DNA from: Paenibacillus farraposensis
Lineage (GTDB): Bacteria > Bacillota > Bacilli > Paenibacillales > Paenibacillaceae
Reading direction: 5' to 3'
DNA length: 64,000 bases
NCBI RefSeq assembly: GCF_020736845.1
Contig: NZ_JAFFQR010000015.1
Coordinates: forward strand, 190,240 to 254,239
The notes beneath the pieces were generated by a model. The model ran no database searches. It worked only from the letters and a program-made list of their open reading frames with translations, and was not told the origin of the DNA. The translations under genes were made by a program, and so were the position numbers. Positions 17,968-26,257 of the stretch are shown here, piece after piece; position 1 is the stretch's first letter; each line of letters opens with the position of its first letter.

Positions 17968-18639
17968 AGATGAATGTCCTACAGTCAGCGTGTCTACTGT
18001 GTACAAGTCGGGATCGGAAGATTCCGACTCGTCATACGGTATAAACAGTGAATGCATGGTTAACTGAATGCCTTTATGGTCAGGATCACCAAGTGAGCTG
18101 CCCACAGGATACAGTTCAGCCAGCGCAGCATGTACAGCCGTTACGATATGCTGATCATTGAGCAGCACATAAGGTCGGTACGGAGCATTCAGAATGCTGT
18201 CTATAAAGGCCGACAAGTTGGAAGCCAGGTCCTGGTCCGCATACAGGCTGCTTCGATTGAGCTGAGCCTGATCCAGCGCCTCGTACAGTGTTTTTTTCAG
18301 CGTGTCGTTATCCAGCTCCAGCGGTTTCGTCAAAAAGCGGAATACGCCAACTTGATTAATCGCCGCTAAAATGGATTGCGTATGCAGATGGCCTGACAAA
18401 ATGATCCGTACGATATACGGATAGTCCTTCTTAATCATACGAAGGAGCGTAAGCCCATCCAGGCCTGGCATGAGCAGATCGGATACCACTACATCTATCG
18501 GGTGCTGTTTCAGCACCTGCAAGGCTTCCTTAGGTGTGTGAGCGGTATGTAGGGTGAATGTTTCTTTCGCTAGTGTCCGCTCGAGTAGGGACAAAACCAT
18601 CGGACTATCGTCCACAAATAGAATGTTTTGGGGTGTCAT
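17935..18639 (-). CDS. Response regulator with a non-DNA-binding C-terminal domain
   Basis: 234 residues. Residues 1-125 are a canonical receiver: FVDDSPMVL (acidic pair), VVVSDLLMPGLDGL (phosphoacceptor), ILSGHLHTQS and FRFLTKPLEL (lysine). The C-terminal ~105 residues hold no helix-turn-helix, GGDEF or EAL. They begin with a helix, and YVLLNDQHIVTAVHAALAEL has the strand-plus-helix look of a PAS-type domain. It is divergent from the small receiver-like gene (18685) and sensor kinase (19131), so it is their likely partner; the output may be protein-protein rather than transcription. Its 3' end overlaps the GT2 gene by 33 bases. Confidence 0.88.
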   Translation of the reverse strand: MTPQNILFVDDSPMVLSLLERTLAKETFTLHTAHTPKEALQVLKQHPIDVVVSDLLMPGLDGLTLLRMIKKDYPYIVRIILSGHLHTQSILAAINQVGVFRFLTKPLELDNDTLKKTLYEALDQAQLNRSSLYADQDLASNLSAFIDSILNAPYRPYVLLNDQHIVTAVHAALAELYPVGSSLGDPDHKGIQLTMHSLFIPYDESESSDPDLYTVDTLTVGHSSLRLIRLSEIA

Positions 18640-18684
18640 AAGGAATGCGCAACTCCAATCATGAAGTAAGAAATGAGGAACTAC

Positions 18685-19134
18685 ATGTATAATATCAGCG
18701 TTTTGGCATTTTTGAAAGATGTCAATACAGAACGGGCGTTGCGTATCTTTTGTGAACGATTCGATTCAGTTGAACATGCGCTCTGGGAAAAAGGCATGCG
18801 GCTGCTCCATCAGTATCATGCTGCCCGGCATACGAGTGTGACCCTGACCGTCTCCCGGACACTTCAGCACATGGATGATCGTCATGATATTTACATCGTT
18901 GATCTGCGTGAATTCAGTGAAGAAGAACTGGATCGCTTATATATTGCAAAAACATGCGAATTGATTTTGCTGACGGACGGGACACCGGAAACGGCTGCAA
19001 GGTTTGCCGCACTTCAGCGCCGGACTCCCCGGCTGCTGTGTGCACGGCTACCGCTGATCAGCTACGAGTTGGAATGCCTGATGCAAGCTATTTTGAGCCG
19101 TTTTGAACAGAATGGAGAGGACAGGGAAGCATGA
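18685..19134 (+). CDS. Small protein resembling a degenerate receiver domain
   Basis: 149 residues from ATG 18685 (GAGG upstream; ATG 18673 in frame is possible). The alternation of hydrophobic strands and amphipathic helices (ISVLAFLKDV, IYIVDLREFSEEELDRLY, ELILLTDGTPETAARFAAL, RLLCARLPLISYELECLMQ) resembles the beta-alpha order of a receiver, ending in the LP/alpha5 region. The acidic pocket is absent, so it could not be phosphorylated in the usual way. It overlaps the sensor kinase gene by four bases (ATGA), so the two are translationally coupled. No database family recognised. Confidence 0.6.
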   Translation: MYNISVLAFLKDVNTERALRIFCERFDSVEHALWEKGMRLLHQYHAARHTSVTLTVSRTLQHMDDRHDIYIVDLREFSEEELDRLYIAKTCELILLTDGTPETAARFAALQRRTPRLLCARLPLISYELECLMQAILSRFEQNGEDREA

Positions 19135-20864
19135 AGCAATGGGCTTTGTTGAAACCGGGTTGGCAAAAGGTAATCCTGTACCTGGTCGTTCTGTGTGTGA
19201 CTGTTTTTTTGGCTGCCGTACTCCAGTGGTTTGTCATGCGGCAATTCAGCAGTCAGTTGACGGAAATTCAGAACGAGCAGCTTCAGCATGAGGTACAGGA
19301 ACTATCTGCGAGTATCACCGAGCGTTATGGCGTATGGCAGGCTGAACTGAAGGAGCTATCGTCCAGTCTGGGCAGAGATATGCTAAACGAGGGGAAACGC
19401 CAGTTCCCCGAGGAGTTTAAGCGTGATACCGGGTCCTTTTATGTGCTGGATGAACAGTATCGCGTGCTTGCCGGACGGAATAATCGTCAGATGAAAAGCG
19501 CGGTACAGCAGATCAAATGGCTGCAAAACGGCTGCGCCGTTAGCCCGTCTGTGACGGAGGATCATAAGCCGGCCCAGTTTATCGTATGCAGGATTCAAGG
19601 GGCACAAACGGGCGGCTTTATGGTGCGTACGGTTGACGCTGATATGCTTAGTGAAATCATTAAAAGTAAACCAGTTAACCAGCATGAGGTTTTATTTTAT
19701 AATAATCAATTTAAGGTCGTGGCTTCCCGTAATACATCCGATATCAATCGAACGGATATCACGAACATCACCCGCAAGATGCTGGAGGGCAATACGGGTG
19801 TTATCGAGGATAATGGAGAGAGGTACGGTATCGGCTTCAGCCGCATTGGGGAAGAGGCGCTTTATATATCAGTTGAGGATGTCAGTCAGGAGATTGCTCA
19901 GCGGATCAGTTCTTTTCGCAAACAGTTGTGGACGGTTATGGCTCTGGTATTAATCATGCTGTGGGTCATGTTCGTACAGTTCCGCAGACGGATTGTGAAG
20001 GATACCCTCGTAAATAACCAGATTCGCGACAGACGGCGGGATGAGGATTTGCGGCAGCAGCAGGATACCTATTATTTACCGTTAATGCAGACGGTTGAAC
20101 AACGGCTGCAGGAGCTGCAAGAGCAGACTGCTCGTCTGACAGGCGGAGATGATTTGAAGCTGCTGGGCTTCTATCATGATCTGGCAAACTGCTTTGAGGC
20201 TTCCTCCAGCCAAGGCAAAGGGGCATCCCATAAGGAACTGGAGTATTTTCGGGAGTTAAATGAAAATTTCATCCAGGGCCGTCTCAGACAGGAATCGTCA
20301 CTGGGGGAGCTGCTGACAGGCGTGCGTACCTTGCGAGATATACTGGAAGAGATGATGCATGATAATAGCGGAATTAGGTTCACAGACATGAATGAAGTAT
20401 TGTCCGAATCGCTAAAATGGGCGAACCGTTCGCTAAACATGAAGAACATTCAAGTGATTTTGCGCCAAGAGCCTGTTCCATCGATTGCAGCACAAGCGCA
20501 GATGCTGTACAAAACGATTCAGGGACTGCTGGAAAATGCAGTACAGGCGATGAACAAAGGCGAAGACCAGGTGGAAAATAAGGAGCGAAGCCGGACAGGT
20601 ATAAGATCCAAGCGGCAGTCCCAAGTTCTCAAGGTGAGTTCACGCCTGGAAGAGGGGGAAATTCTGATTATCATTGAGGATACGGGCGGTGGAATTGATG
20701 ATAAAAAGCGTTGGAGCTATTTCCAGCCAGATTATTCCCAAAGCTCGCAGGAGCACACGTTCAGCCTGTACCATATGGATGAATACCTGAAGACGATCGG
20801 CGGTCGTCTAAAGCTGCGCAATACGGATCAGGGCTTGCAGGCGATCGTTAGCTTAAGAAGATAA
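19131..20864 (+). CDS. Atypical membrane sensor histidine kinase
   Basis: 577 residues. One membrane helix at ~15-38 (ILYLVVLCVTVFLAAVLQWF) and a second at ~265-285 bracket a ~225-residue outer domain that looks like a Cache/PAS-type sensor. The cytoplasmic part has a coiled-coil segment, FYHDLANCF as a candidate phosphoacceptor histidine, an N-box (LLENAVQAMN) and a G1 box (IIEDTGGGID). The canonical H-box is not obvious, a basic-acidic insertion splits the ATPase domain after the N-box, and no GLGL-type G2 motif is visible. It may be a divergent or weak kinase. Coupled to the receiver-like gene upstream; the giant GT-C-like gene follows 56 bases later. Confidence 0.75.
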   Translation: MKQWALLKPGWQKVILYLVVLCVTVFLAAVLQWFVMRQFSSQLTEIQNEQLQHEVQELSASITERYGVWQAELKELSSSLGRDMLNEGKRQFPEEFKRDTGSFYVLDEQYRVLAGRNNRQMKSAVQQIKWLQNGCAVSPSVTEDHKPAQFIVCRIQGAQTGGFMVRTVDADMLSEIIKSKPVNQHEVLFYNNQFKVVASRNTSDINRTDITNITRKMLEGNTGVIEDNGERYGIGFSRIGEEALYISVEDVSQEIAQRISSFRKQLWTVMALVLIMLWVMFVQFRRRIVKDTLVNNQIRDRRRDEDLRQQQDTYYLPLMQTVEQRLQELQEQTARLTGGDDLKLLGFYHDLANCFEASSSQGKGASHKELEYFRELNENFIQGRLRQESSLGELLTGVRTLRDILEEMMHDNSGIRFTDMNEVLSESLKWANRSLNMKNIQVILRQEPVPSIAAQAQMLYKTIQGLLENAVQAMNKGEDQVENKERSRTGIRSKRQSQVLKVSSRLEEGEILIIIEDTGGGIDDKKRWSYFQPDYSQSSQEHTFSLYHMDEYLKTIGGRLKLRNTDQGLQAIVSLRR

Positions 20865-20920
20865 TTTCAAAGATCATGGCCGACAGAGATCAACGAGAAA
20901 TTCAAGAGAGGGGGCCAAGC

Positions 20921-23900
20921 ATGAAAAAATGGATATTTCGCTATCGCTATGATATGGCGGCAATAGTGTTGATGCTGATTGCGATCGTTGCATATCTTGC
21001 ACCCATCTATGGGCCAGGACAAATTGTGTTTAGCGATATTGCCTTTGGAGCCACCTCTCATCGATATCTGGAGGAAATAACGGGTGTATGGAACGAACGT
21101 TGGTCTACCTCGACCTTGTTCAATGCACCACGCATTCTGTATATTTTGCCGTTTTATGGGCTTTCATTGTTATTTGGCGAAAGCGGGCCGGTTTTGCTGA
21201 AATCTTTTATCACCGGTCTGTTATTTACTTCGGCATTTTCAATGTATGCCTTTGCCAAGCGGCTGGTCAGTGTGTATTATTCACCGCGCTTTACGAAAAC
21301 CCGGATTTTTGCCATTATGGCCGGCTCGTTGTTCTATGCGCTGAATCCGTGGGTTATTTTTCGCATCCAGCATATTTATTTGCTCTGTGGATACAGTTTG
21401 TTCCCGTTAATGCTGCGATTCTTTTTCAGTGCGGTGGATCCCAAGTTTCAAATTCAACAAATTAAAGACTACAATCCTCACAAGCTGTATCAGCGGAACT
21501 GGATCGACCTGTTCCTGCTGGCTGCGGTGTTCACTGTTAGCGCGGCCGCGATTCACTATTTTTTCTTCGGCCTGATTTATTTGGGCTTGTTCGCCATGCT
21601 GCTATTGATCAAGCTGACCTGGACACACCGTAAAGCCGGCCGCGATTATGTACAGGCGATATACGTCAATGTTGTGCGCAAAGGCATTATTTTCGGCGTT
21701 TTTTTTGGCCTACTCAGTTTTTATTGGCTATCTCTGTATGTCGGCAGCATGCTGATGGGCGCTGAGGCGTCCCAGCACAATATCAACGTCGTGGATACGT
21801 TGTCTCTGTTCAGCCGTAACAGCAGCTTGCATAATGTCGTTTATTTATTAAGCTATTGGTGGCCTATGTTTTCCTTTTCCTCTTTGCCTTTCATGTTTTA
21901 TGCAGGCGGGGGATTTTTGCTGTTATTGATCAGCTATGCGATGGTGACACGTTCACATAAAAATCCGATTATTTTAATCTTTTCGCTGCTTACGCTGCTG
22001 TTTGTAGTCGCAGCTACCGGAACGACGTTTCCGTCCATTGCCAAGTGGTTTGTCATTCTGGTGACGAAGACCCCAGTGATTGGCTCGGTTTTTCGTGATC
22101 CCAACAAATTTATTGGTCTGCTTGCGCTTAACTTTGGGGTGCTGCTCACCTTTGGTGTGATTCAGTTTATAGAATGGTTCGGATCATCGCCGTTGCAGCG
22201 CCTGTATAAAAGACTGGCGGTGGTCATTGTCGTTTTGTGTCTCGGTGTGTATTTTGCTCCCTTACGTACCCAGTTCATTGAAGGGTATTACAAGCCGGTT
22301 CAAGTCCCAAAAGATTACAGCCTCATGGCTGAAAAGCTGACTGACCCGGATCGTTATGACAGCAAGGCATTGTACTTCCCGATTGCCGATAATATGATTC
22401 AAAGCTATAACGGAGTAGCCACGCCGAAGTGGAATAAAGGGAAAACCGCAAACGAGAAGGCAACCGGAGATTTCCAGGTATACTCTTCTCCCAAAAACAC
22501 CATTTTCCACCATGAGGGGAATGATCCAGGGATTACATACTATATGAACTTTCTGGAGTATATCATGGACAATGGACTAAGCTCCCGATTGAACAAGCTG
22601 TTTTCTGCCTTCGGAATCAACCAGCTGGTCTACCATGATGAATACGTAGGGCAGGAGAAGCGTCAGGATTTTCACCTATCGCAATTGGAAGCTCAGAGCG
22701 GATTGAAGCGTGCCTACAAAAACGGGATTTTTTCCATATTTAATCTAGATCAGGCACCACCCTATATGAATATCCTTACGAGTAAAATCGTGACACCCTA
22801 CGGGTTTGGTAGATTGGAGAGCTACAGCCATCTGCCGGGCTTTGATTTTACCCGTTTCGGGGTATTGTTCAGTGCGTTAAAGCCGGAGCTAAACACCATT
22901 CAGACAGTCAACAAAGGGGATTATGTGGAAGCCGCCTCCTTTAATGATTTATTGTTGTCTCAGCTTCCGGCTGAGGATTACCTGAAGCCTTTTGACGCGA
23001 TTGAGGATGGCAATGCGTTTTTGAAATGGTCCAAAACCTTTGCTTCGACTAGCGAATGGCTGTGGTATTTATCCTCCCAAAATATACGGAACTTTCCGTT
23101 CGATATGGAAATGGATGCGGGGATTGCTGTCACCTTTGCCAGCAAGAAGCTGGATGTGGCCCCTTATCAGATGAGCAGCATTGAAGGGAAAACAGTCCTG
23201 GATTTTGACTCTATGCTGCGAAGCGAAACCTTTTTTAAGCCCGACAATCCACAGTTGTTCAGTGTACAGGCTAATCCGCGTGAGGGATTGAATGATGTGC
23301 CGACGCTGCACGGCGAGATTATGAAGGGAGATCCGAGTAATATATGGCAGGTCGCCAGATCCGGTTTGCTGGAAGCCAAGGAGAATAATCCGTACCAGTT
23401 CCAAATCACGGTATCTGGTCGCGGGACGAACAAAATGCATGTAAAAATGAGATTTTATGACAAGCAAATGCGTGAGCTGGGGGTTAGCTATGTCGTAGCG
23501 CCTTCGGAGGAATACAATTTTGACAGTGTAAAATTTTACGGAGAATATGTGTCGCCGCCCGGCAGCTACTGGATGCGAATGGATTTGTTAACCCTGCAGC
23601 GTCCACAGCAAAAAAACTACTGGTGGATTCATGATATCCAGATGCGCGATTTGGGAAAATACAGCAAGCCCAACGCCTTTACCATGCATAAAAAATTGGA
23701 CCAGCCGCAAACCTCGCGTGTGTATGCCAGAGTGTTTATGAATAAGGCGGGCGGGAAATTGCAGGTCACACTGCCGGATAGAAAAGTTGATATTGTGACC
23801 CGTGATGAAGGCTTGAACCAATTCCAATGGGTTGATCTGGGAGAGCATGTCTTCCCCAAAGGAGACTCTTCGGTCACGGTTAATAACTTGGAGGGCTTTA

Positions 23901-25348
23901 ATGCAGTCAATCAATTTGCCATTGTACCTGCAGATCAGCTAGACGAGCTATCTTTTCCGGTAGAGCAGGCGCTGAAGCGGGGCAAGCTCTTTTTTACCCT
24001 GGAGGCAGAAAACGATTTTAAACTCCAAGGAAATGTTCAGACGGAACGGGCCTTCCCGCGGCTTAGTATGGGGCGGGGAATCAGCTATCAGAAGGGCACA
24101 TTAAGCAGAGATGTGGAGGTCGTCAAAACAGGCACTTACTCCACAGCTATTCTGGCCAATTTACCCTCAGGATATCATGGGTCACTAACGATGAAGTGGG
24201 TGAATAAAGCGACAGGAGAAGTGCTGATCAGAACGATTCGCACAGATGAGCAGTATAAGCGCTTGCCCGCCACCTCTTCATCGGAAAACCAGGTCATTGA
24301 AACGGCGCCGAATCCGGATGGTTTCTCCAAGCAAATCATTTATGTTCCCGGTGTGCTGAACGAATATGGACGAGTCGAATTTAAAAATCTGTTTTTGTCC
24401 AAGGGAAAGTACCGTTTAACCCTTATACTCGATAGTCAGGTGCCATCCTTGAGTAATTTTGCAGATATTCACCGAATGGCGGGGCAGGAAGTGACGGCTA
24501 TGCCTGTAGAAGACGCGAGAGAATCATTAAGCACCAATGTAGGCTGTGTGGCAGATATCCGCCCCGGTCAGACGAACCTGACATTAACAGGGAAGGAGCT
24601 GTCTATCCGTTACGCCCCAAGCTATTCCTGTGACTGGAACATTTATGCGTCCCGGAAAATGAAGGCTGAGCCACTGCAAGAGTATGCTGTGCAGCTGGAT
24701 GCACGGTCAGAGCAAGTTGGAAGCCGGCATATGAAGGTCATTTTCTTGAATAAAGCCTCGCAAATTATCAAAACTTCCTATATTGACGAGGTGGAGGAAA
24801 GAGACAAGGAACAATGGAATCATTATGATCAGATTGTAAAGGCTCCGGCAGGAGCCACCTTTTTGCAGTTTCAGATTCTGGCACATGCGGATAAGAAGCA
24901 ATCGGGGTTATTTCAAATGAAGAATTACTCTATCATTCCTTATCAAGCGATGATTACGGTAGATCAATTTACATTGTTTGAGGGCACGGATATGGAGACC
25001 TTTTTTGTAGCTCCATATGCTTCAGGGAACATTCAGGCTACTCGTAGAAATTCCATGGAGCGCAGCTTTACACTATATAACCCGACACGCCAACAGGTGC
25101 TGATTCGTGAGACAGAGTCACCAAACCCGCTATGGGAGTTTAGGCTGGGAGATGAGAATCAGCGTGCTCGTCTGTCTGTGAATGGTGTGACTACTGGATT
25201 TATTACGAGTGGCAACGGAAACGGGGAAGTTGTCGTTATTCTGGCTTCCGCCTACCGTTTTGGCTGGCTCCTGTTCATTATCGGGTTACTGGGCGGAGCA
25301 GCTTGTTTTCTTCCCTACCAGCGCTGGAAAAAGCGAAACCTTTCATAA
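20921..25348 (+). CDS. Giant membrane protein, GT-C glycosyltransferase-like with a large exposed region
   Basis: 1475 residues from ATG 20921 (GAGAGGGGGCC upstream; ATG 20876 lacks an RBS). Residues ~1-460 hold about 12 membrane helices. The first external loop carries an aspartate (GQIVFSDIAFGATSHRY), the location expected for the catalytic acid of GT-C enzymes, and LNPW occurs in a later helix. Then ~970 mostly polar, beta-rich residues follow, with repeated strand-like stretches resembling carbohydrate-binding modules. A final helix (LFIIGLLGGAACFLPY) and a basic tail return to the membrane. The plan recalls mycobacterial AftD-type arabinosyltransferases. I propose a polyprenyl-sugar-dependent transferase acting outside the cell. 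No close family named. Confidence 0.65.
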   Translation: MKKWIFRYRYDMAAIVLMLIAIVAYLAPIYGPGQIVFSDIAFGATSHRYLEEITGVWNERWSTSTLFNAPRILYILPFYGLSLLFGESGPVLLKSFITGLLFTSAFSMYAFAKRLVSVYYSPRFTKTRIFAIMAGSLFYALNPWVIFRIQHIYLLCGYSLFPLMLRFFFSAVDPKFQIQQIKDYNPHKLYQRNWIDLFLLAAVFTVSAAAIHYFFFGLIYLGLFAMLLLIKLTWTHRKAGRDYVQAIYVNVVRKGIIFGVFFGLLSFYWLSLYVGSMLMGAEASQHNINVVDTLSLFSRNSSLHNVVYLLSYWWPMFSFSSLPFMFYAGGGFLLLLISYAMVTRSHKNPIILIFSLLTLLFVVAATGTTFPSIAKWFVILVTKTPVIGSVFRDPNKFIGLLALNFGVLLTFGVIQFIEWFGSSPLQRLYKRLAVVIVVLCLGVYFAPLRTQFIEGYYKPVQVPKDYSLMAEKLTDPDRYDSKALYFPIADNMIQSYNGVATPKWNKGKTANEKATGDFQVYSSPKNTIFHHEGNDPGITYYMNFLEYIMDNGLSSRLNKLFSAFGINQLVYHDEYVGQEKRQDFHLSQLEAQSGLKRAYKNGIFSIFNLDQAPPYMNILTSKIVTPYGFGRLESYSHLPGFDFTRFGVLFSALKPELNTIQTVNKGDYVEAASFNDLLLSQLPAEDYLKPFDAIEDGNAFLKWSKTFASTSEWLWYLSSQNIRNFPFDMEMDAGIAVTFASKKLDVAPYQMSSIEGKTVLDFDSMLRSETFFKPDNPQLFSVQANPREGLNDVPTLHGEIMKGDPSNIWQVARSGLLEAKENNPYQFQITVSGRGTNKMHVKMRFYDKQMRELGVSYVVAPSEEYNFDSVKFYGEYVSPPGSYWMRMDLLTLQRPQQKNYWWIHDIQMRDLGKYSKPNAFTMHKKLDQPQTSRVYARVFMNKAGGKLQVTLPDRKVDIVTRDEGLNQFQWVDLGEHVFPKGDSSVTVNNLEGFNAVNQFAIVPADQLDELSFPVEQALKRGKLFFTLEAENDFKLQGNVQTERAFPRLSMGRGISYQKGTLSRDVEVVKTGTYSTAILANLPSGYHGSLTMKWVNKATGEVLIRTIRTDEQYKRLPATSSSENQVIETAPNPDGFSKQIIYVPGVLNEYGRVEFKNLFLSKGKYRLTLILDSQVPSLSNFADIHRMAGQEVTAMPVEDARESLSTNVGCVADIRPGQTNLTLTGKELSIRYAPSYSCDWNIYASRKMKAEPLQEYAVQLDARSEQVGSRHMKVIFLNKASQIIKTSYIDEVEERDKEQWNHYDQIVKAPAGATFLQFQILAHADKKQSGLFQMKNYSIIPYQAMITVDQFTLFEGTDMETFFVAPYASGNIQATRRNSMERSFTLYNPTRQQVLIRETESPNPLWEFRLGDENQRARLSVNGVTTGFITSGNGNGEVVVILASAYRFGWLLFIIGLLGGAACFLPYQRWKKRNLS

Positions 25349-25387
25349 GAAGCAAGCTGCTCGTGCAATCTTGTAGCTATGAGATGG

Positions 25388-26083
25388 CTAAATCTCGTAT
25401 TTGTAGCCTCTGCCCCAGACGGTACGAATATGTTGAGGATTTTTAGGGTCACGTTCTATTTTTTTGCGAAGGCTGGAAATATGTACGTCGATGGTACGAT
25501 CCAGATAAGCACCATCCCTACCTTTGATCCGATCCATCAGCTCGCTTCGGGTAAAGACTTTCCCTGGATTACAGGACATCTCTTTTATAATGGAAAATTC
25601 GATTTGAGTAACTTCAATTTCCCGGTCATCGACCAGCAGGCTATGACGGTAATCATTCACCCAAACTCTTACCTTTTTACGCTTTTGGGTGATGATTTGC
25701 GACTCAGTCGGGATGCTTCTGCCGCTGCGGCGCAGCAAGGCTTTGATACGGGCATTCAACTCTCTCAGGCTGAAGGGCTTACATAAAAAGTCGTCCGCTC
25801 CGTCATCCAGAGCCCTTATTCTGATATTCAGCACATTGTTATTAGAGATAATCAGCATAGGAACCATAGAAAATTGACGGATTTGGCTGATCAGTGCAAA
25901 TTCGGCTCTTCCGGAAAACATCAGATCGGTCACAATGATATCCGGCTTGAAACGCATAAGTGTAGAAATTGCTAGTTTAGAATCATGGATAAGTTCAGTA
26001 TGATAACCTTCCTCCTTAAGATGAAGAGCGATCATATCTGCCAAACTTTTTTGGTCTTCGATGATGAGTATTTTTATAGACAT
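25388..26083 (-). CDS. OmpR/PhoB-type response regulator (orphan)
   Basis: About 231 residues: a receiver (ILIIEDQKSLADMIALHL; phosphoacceptor in DIIVTDLMFSG; lysine in LCKPFSLREL) plus a winged-helix DNA-binding domain ending in RTIDVHISSLRKKIERDP and WGRGYKY. ATG 26083 has GGAG nine bases upstream; ATG 26092 is too close to it. No kinase gene is adjacent: it converges on the giant membrane gene (40 bases apart) and is divergent from the mannose nucleotide gene. The 21-bp direct repeats at 26124-26159 sit upstream and could be its binding sites. Probably acts on its own promoter and/or the manC-like gene. Confidence 0.92.
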   Translation of the reverse strand: MSIKILIIEDQKSLADMIALHLKEEGYHTELIHDSKLAISTLMRFKPDIIVTDLMFSGRAEFALISQIRQFSMVPMLIISNNNVLNIRIRALDDGADDFLCKPFSLRELNARIKALLRRSGRSIPTESQIITQKRKKVRVWVNDYRHSLLVDDREIEVTQIEFSIIKEMSCNPGKVFTRSELMDRIKGRDGAYLDRTIDVHISSLRKKIERDPKNPQHIRTVWGRGYKYEI

Positions 26084-26123
26084 AACTGACATCTCCTATG
26101 GGAACAAAATTGTATTTGTATTA

Positions 26124-26159
26124 CGTAAACATGCATTTACATTGCGTAAACATGCATTT
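26124..26159. repeat. Direct repeat of 15 bp with 21-bp period
   Basis: CGTAAACATGCATTT occurs at 26124-26138 and again at 26145-26159. A period of 21 bp is two helical turns, the usual spacing of OmpR-type regulator sites. It lies between the divergent response regulator gene (start 26083) and the manC-like gene (start 26258). Confidence 0.8.
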
Positions 26160-26191
26160 GCCGAAATATTATATACTTATGTATTCGGCAA
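26158..26191. repeat. 8-bp inverted repeat in the same promoter region
   Basis: TTGCCGAA and TTCGGCAA pair perfectly across about 18 AT-rich bases, next to the direct repeats. It could be an operator or a promoter-embedded hairpin for the gene at 26258. It has no run of T to be a terminator. Confidence 0.6.
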
Positions 26192-26257
26192 AAATACGGA
26201 AAATAAATAGTCTTGTATAATAGAAAATTAACAATTTAGAGGAAGAAGGTTACATCT

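Noticed and set aside
26159..26191. Terminator for the OmpR-type gene
   Set aside because: It lies upstream of that gene's start on the other strand and has no T run, so it is reported as an inverted repeat instead.
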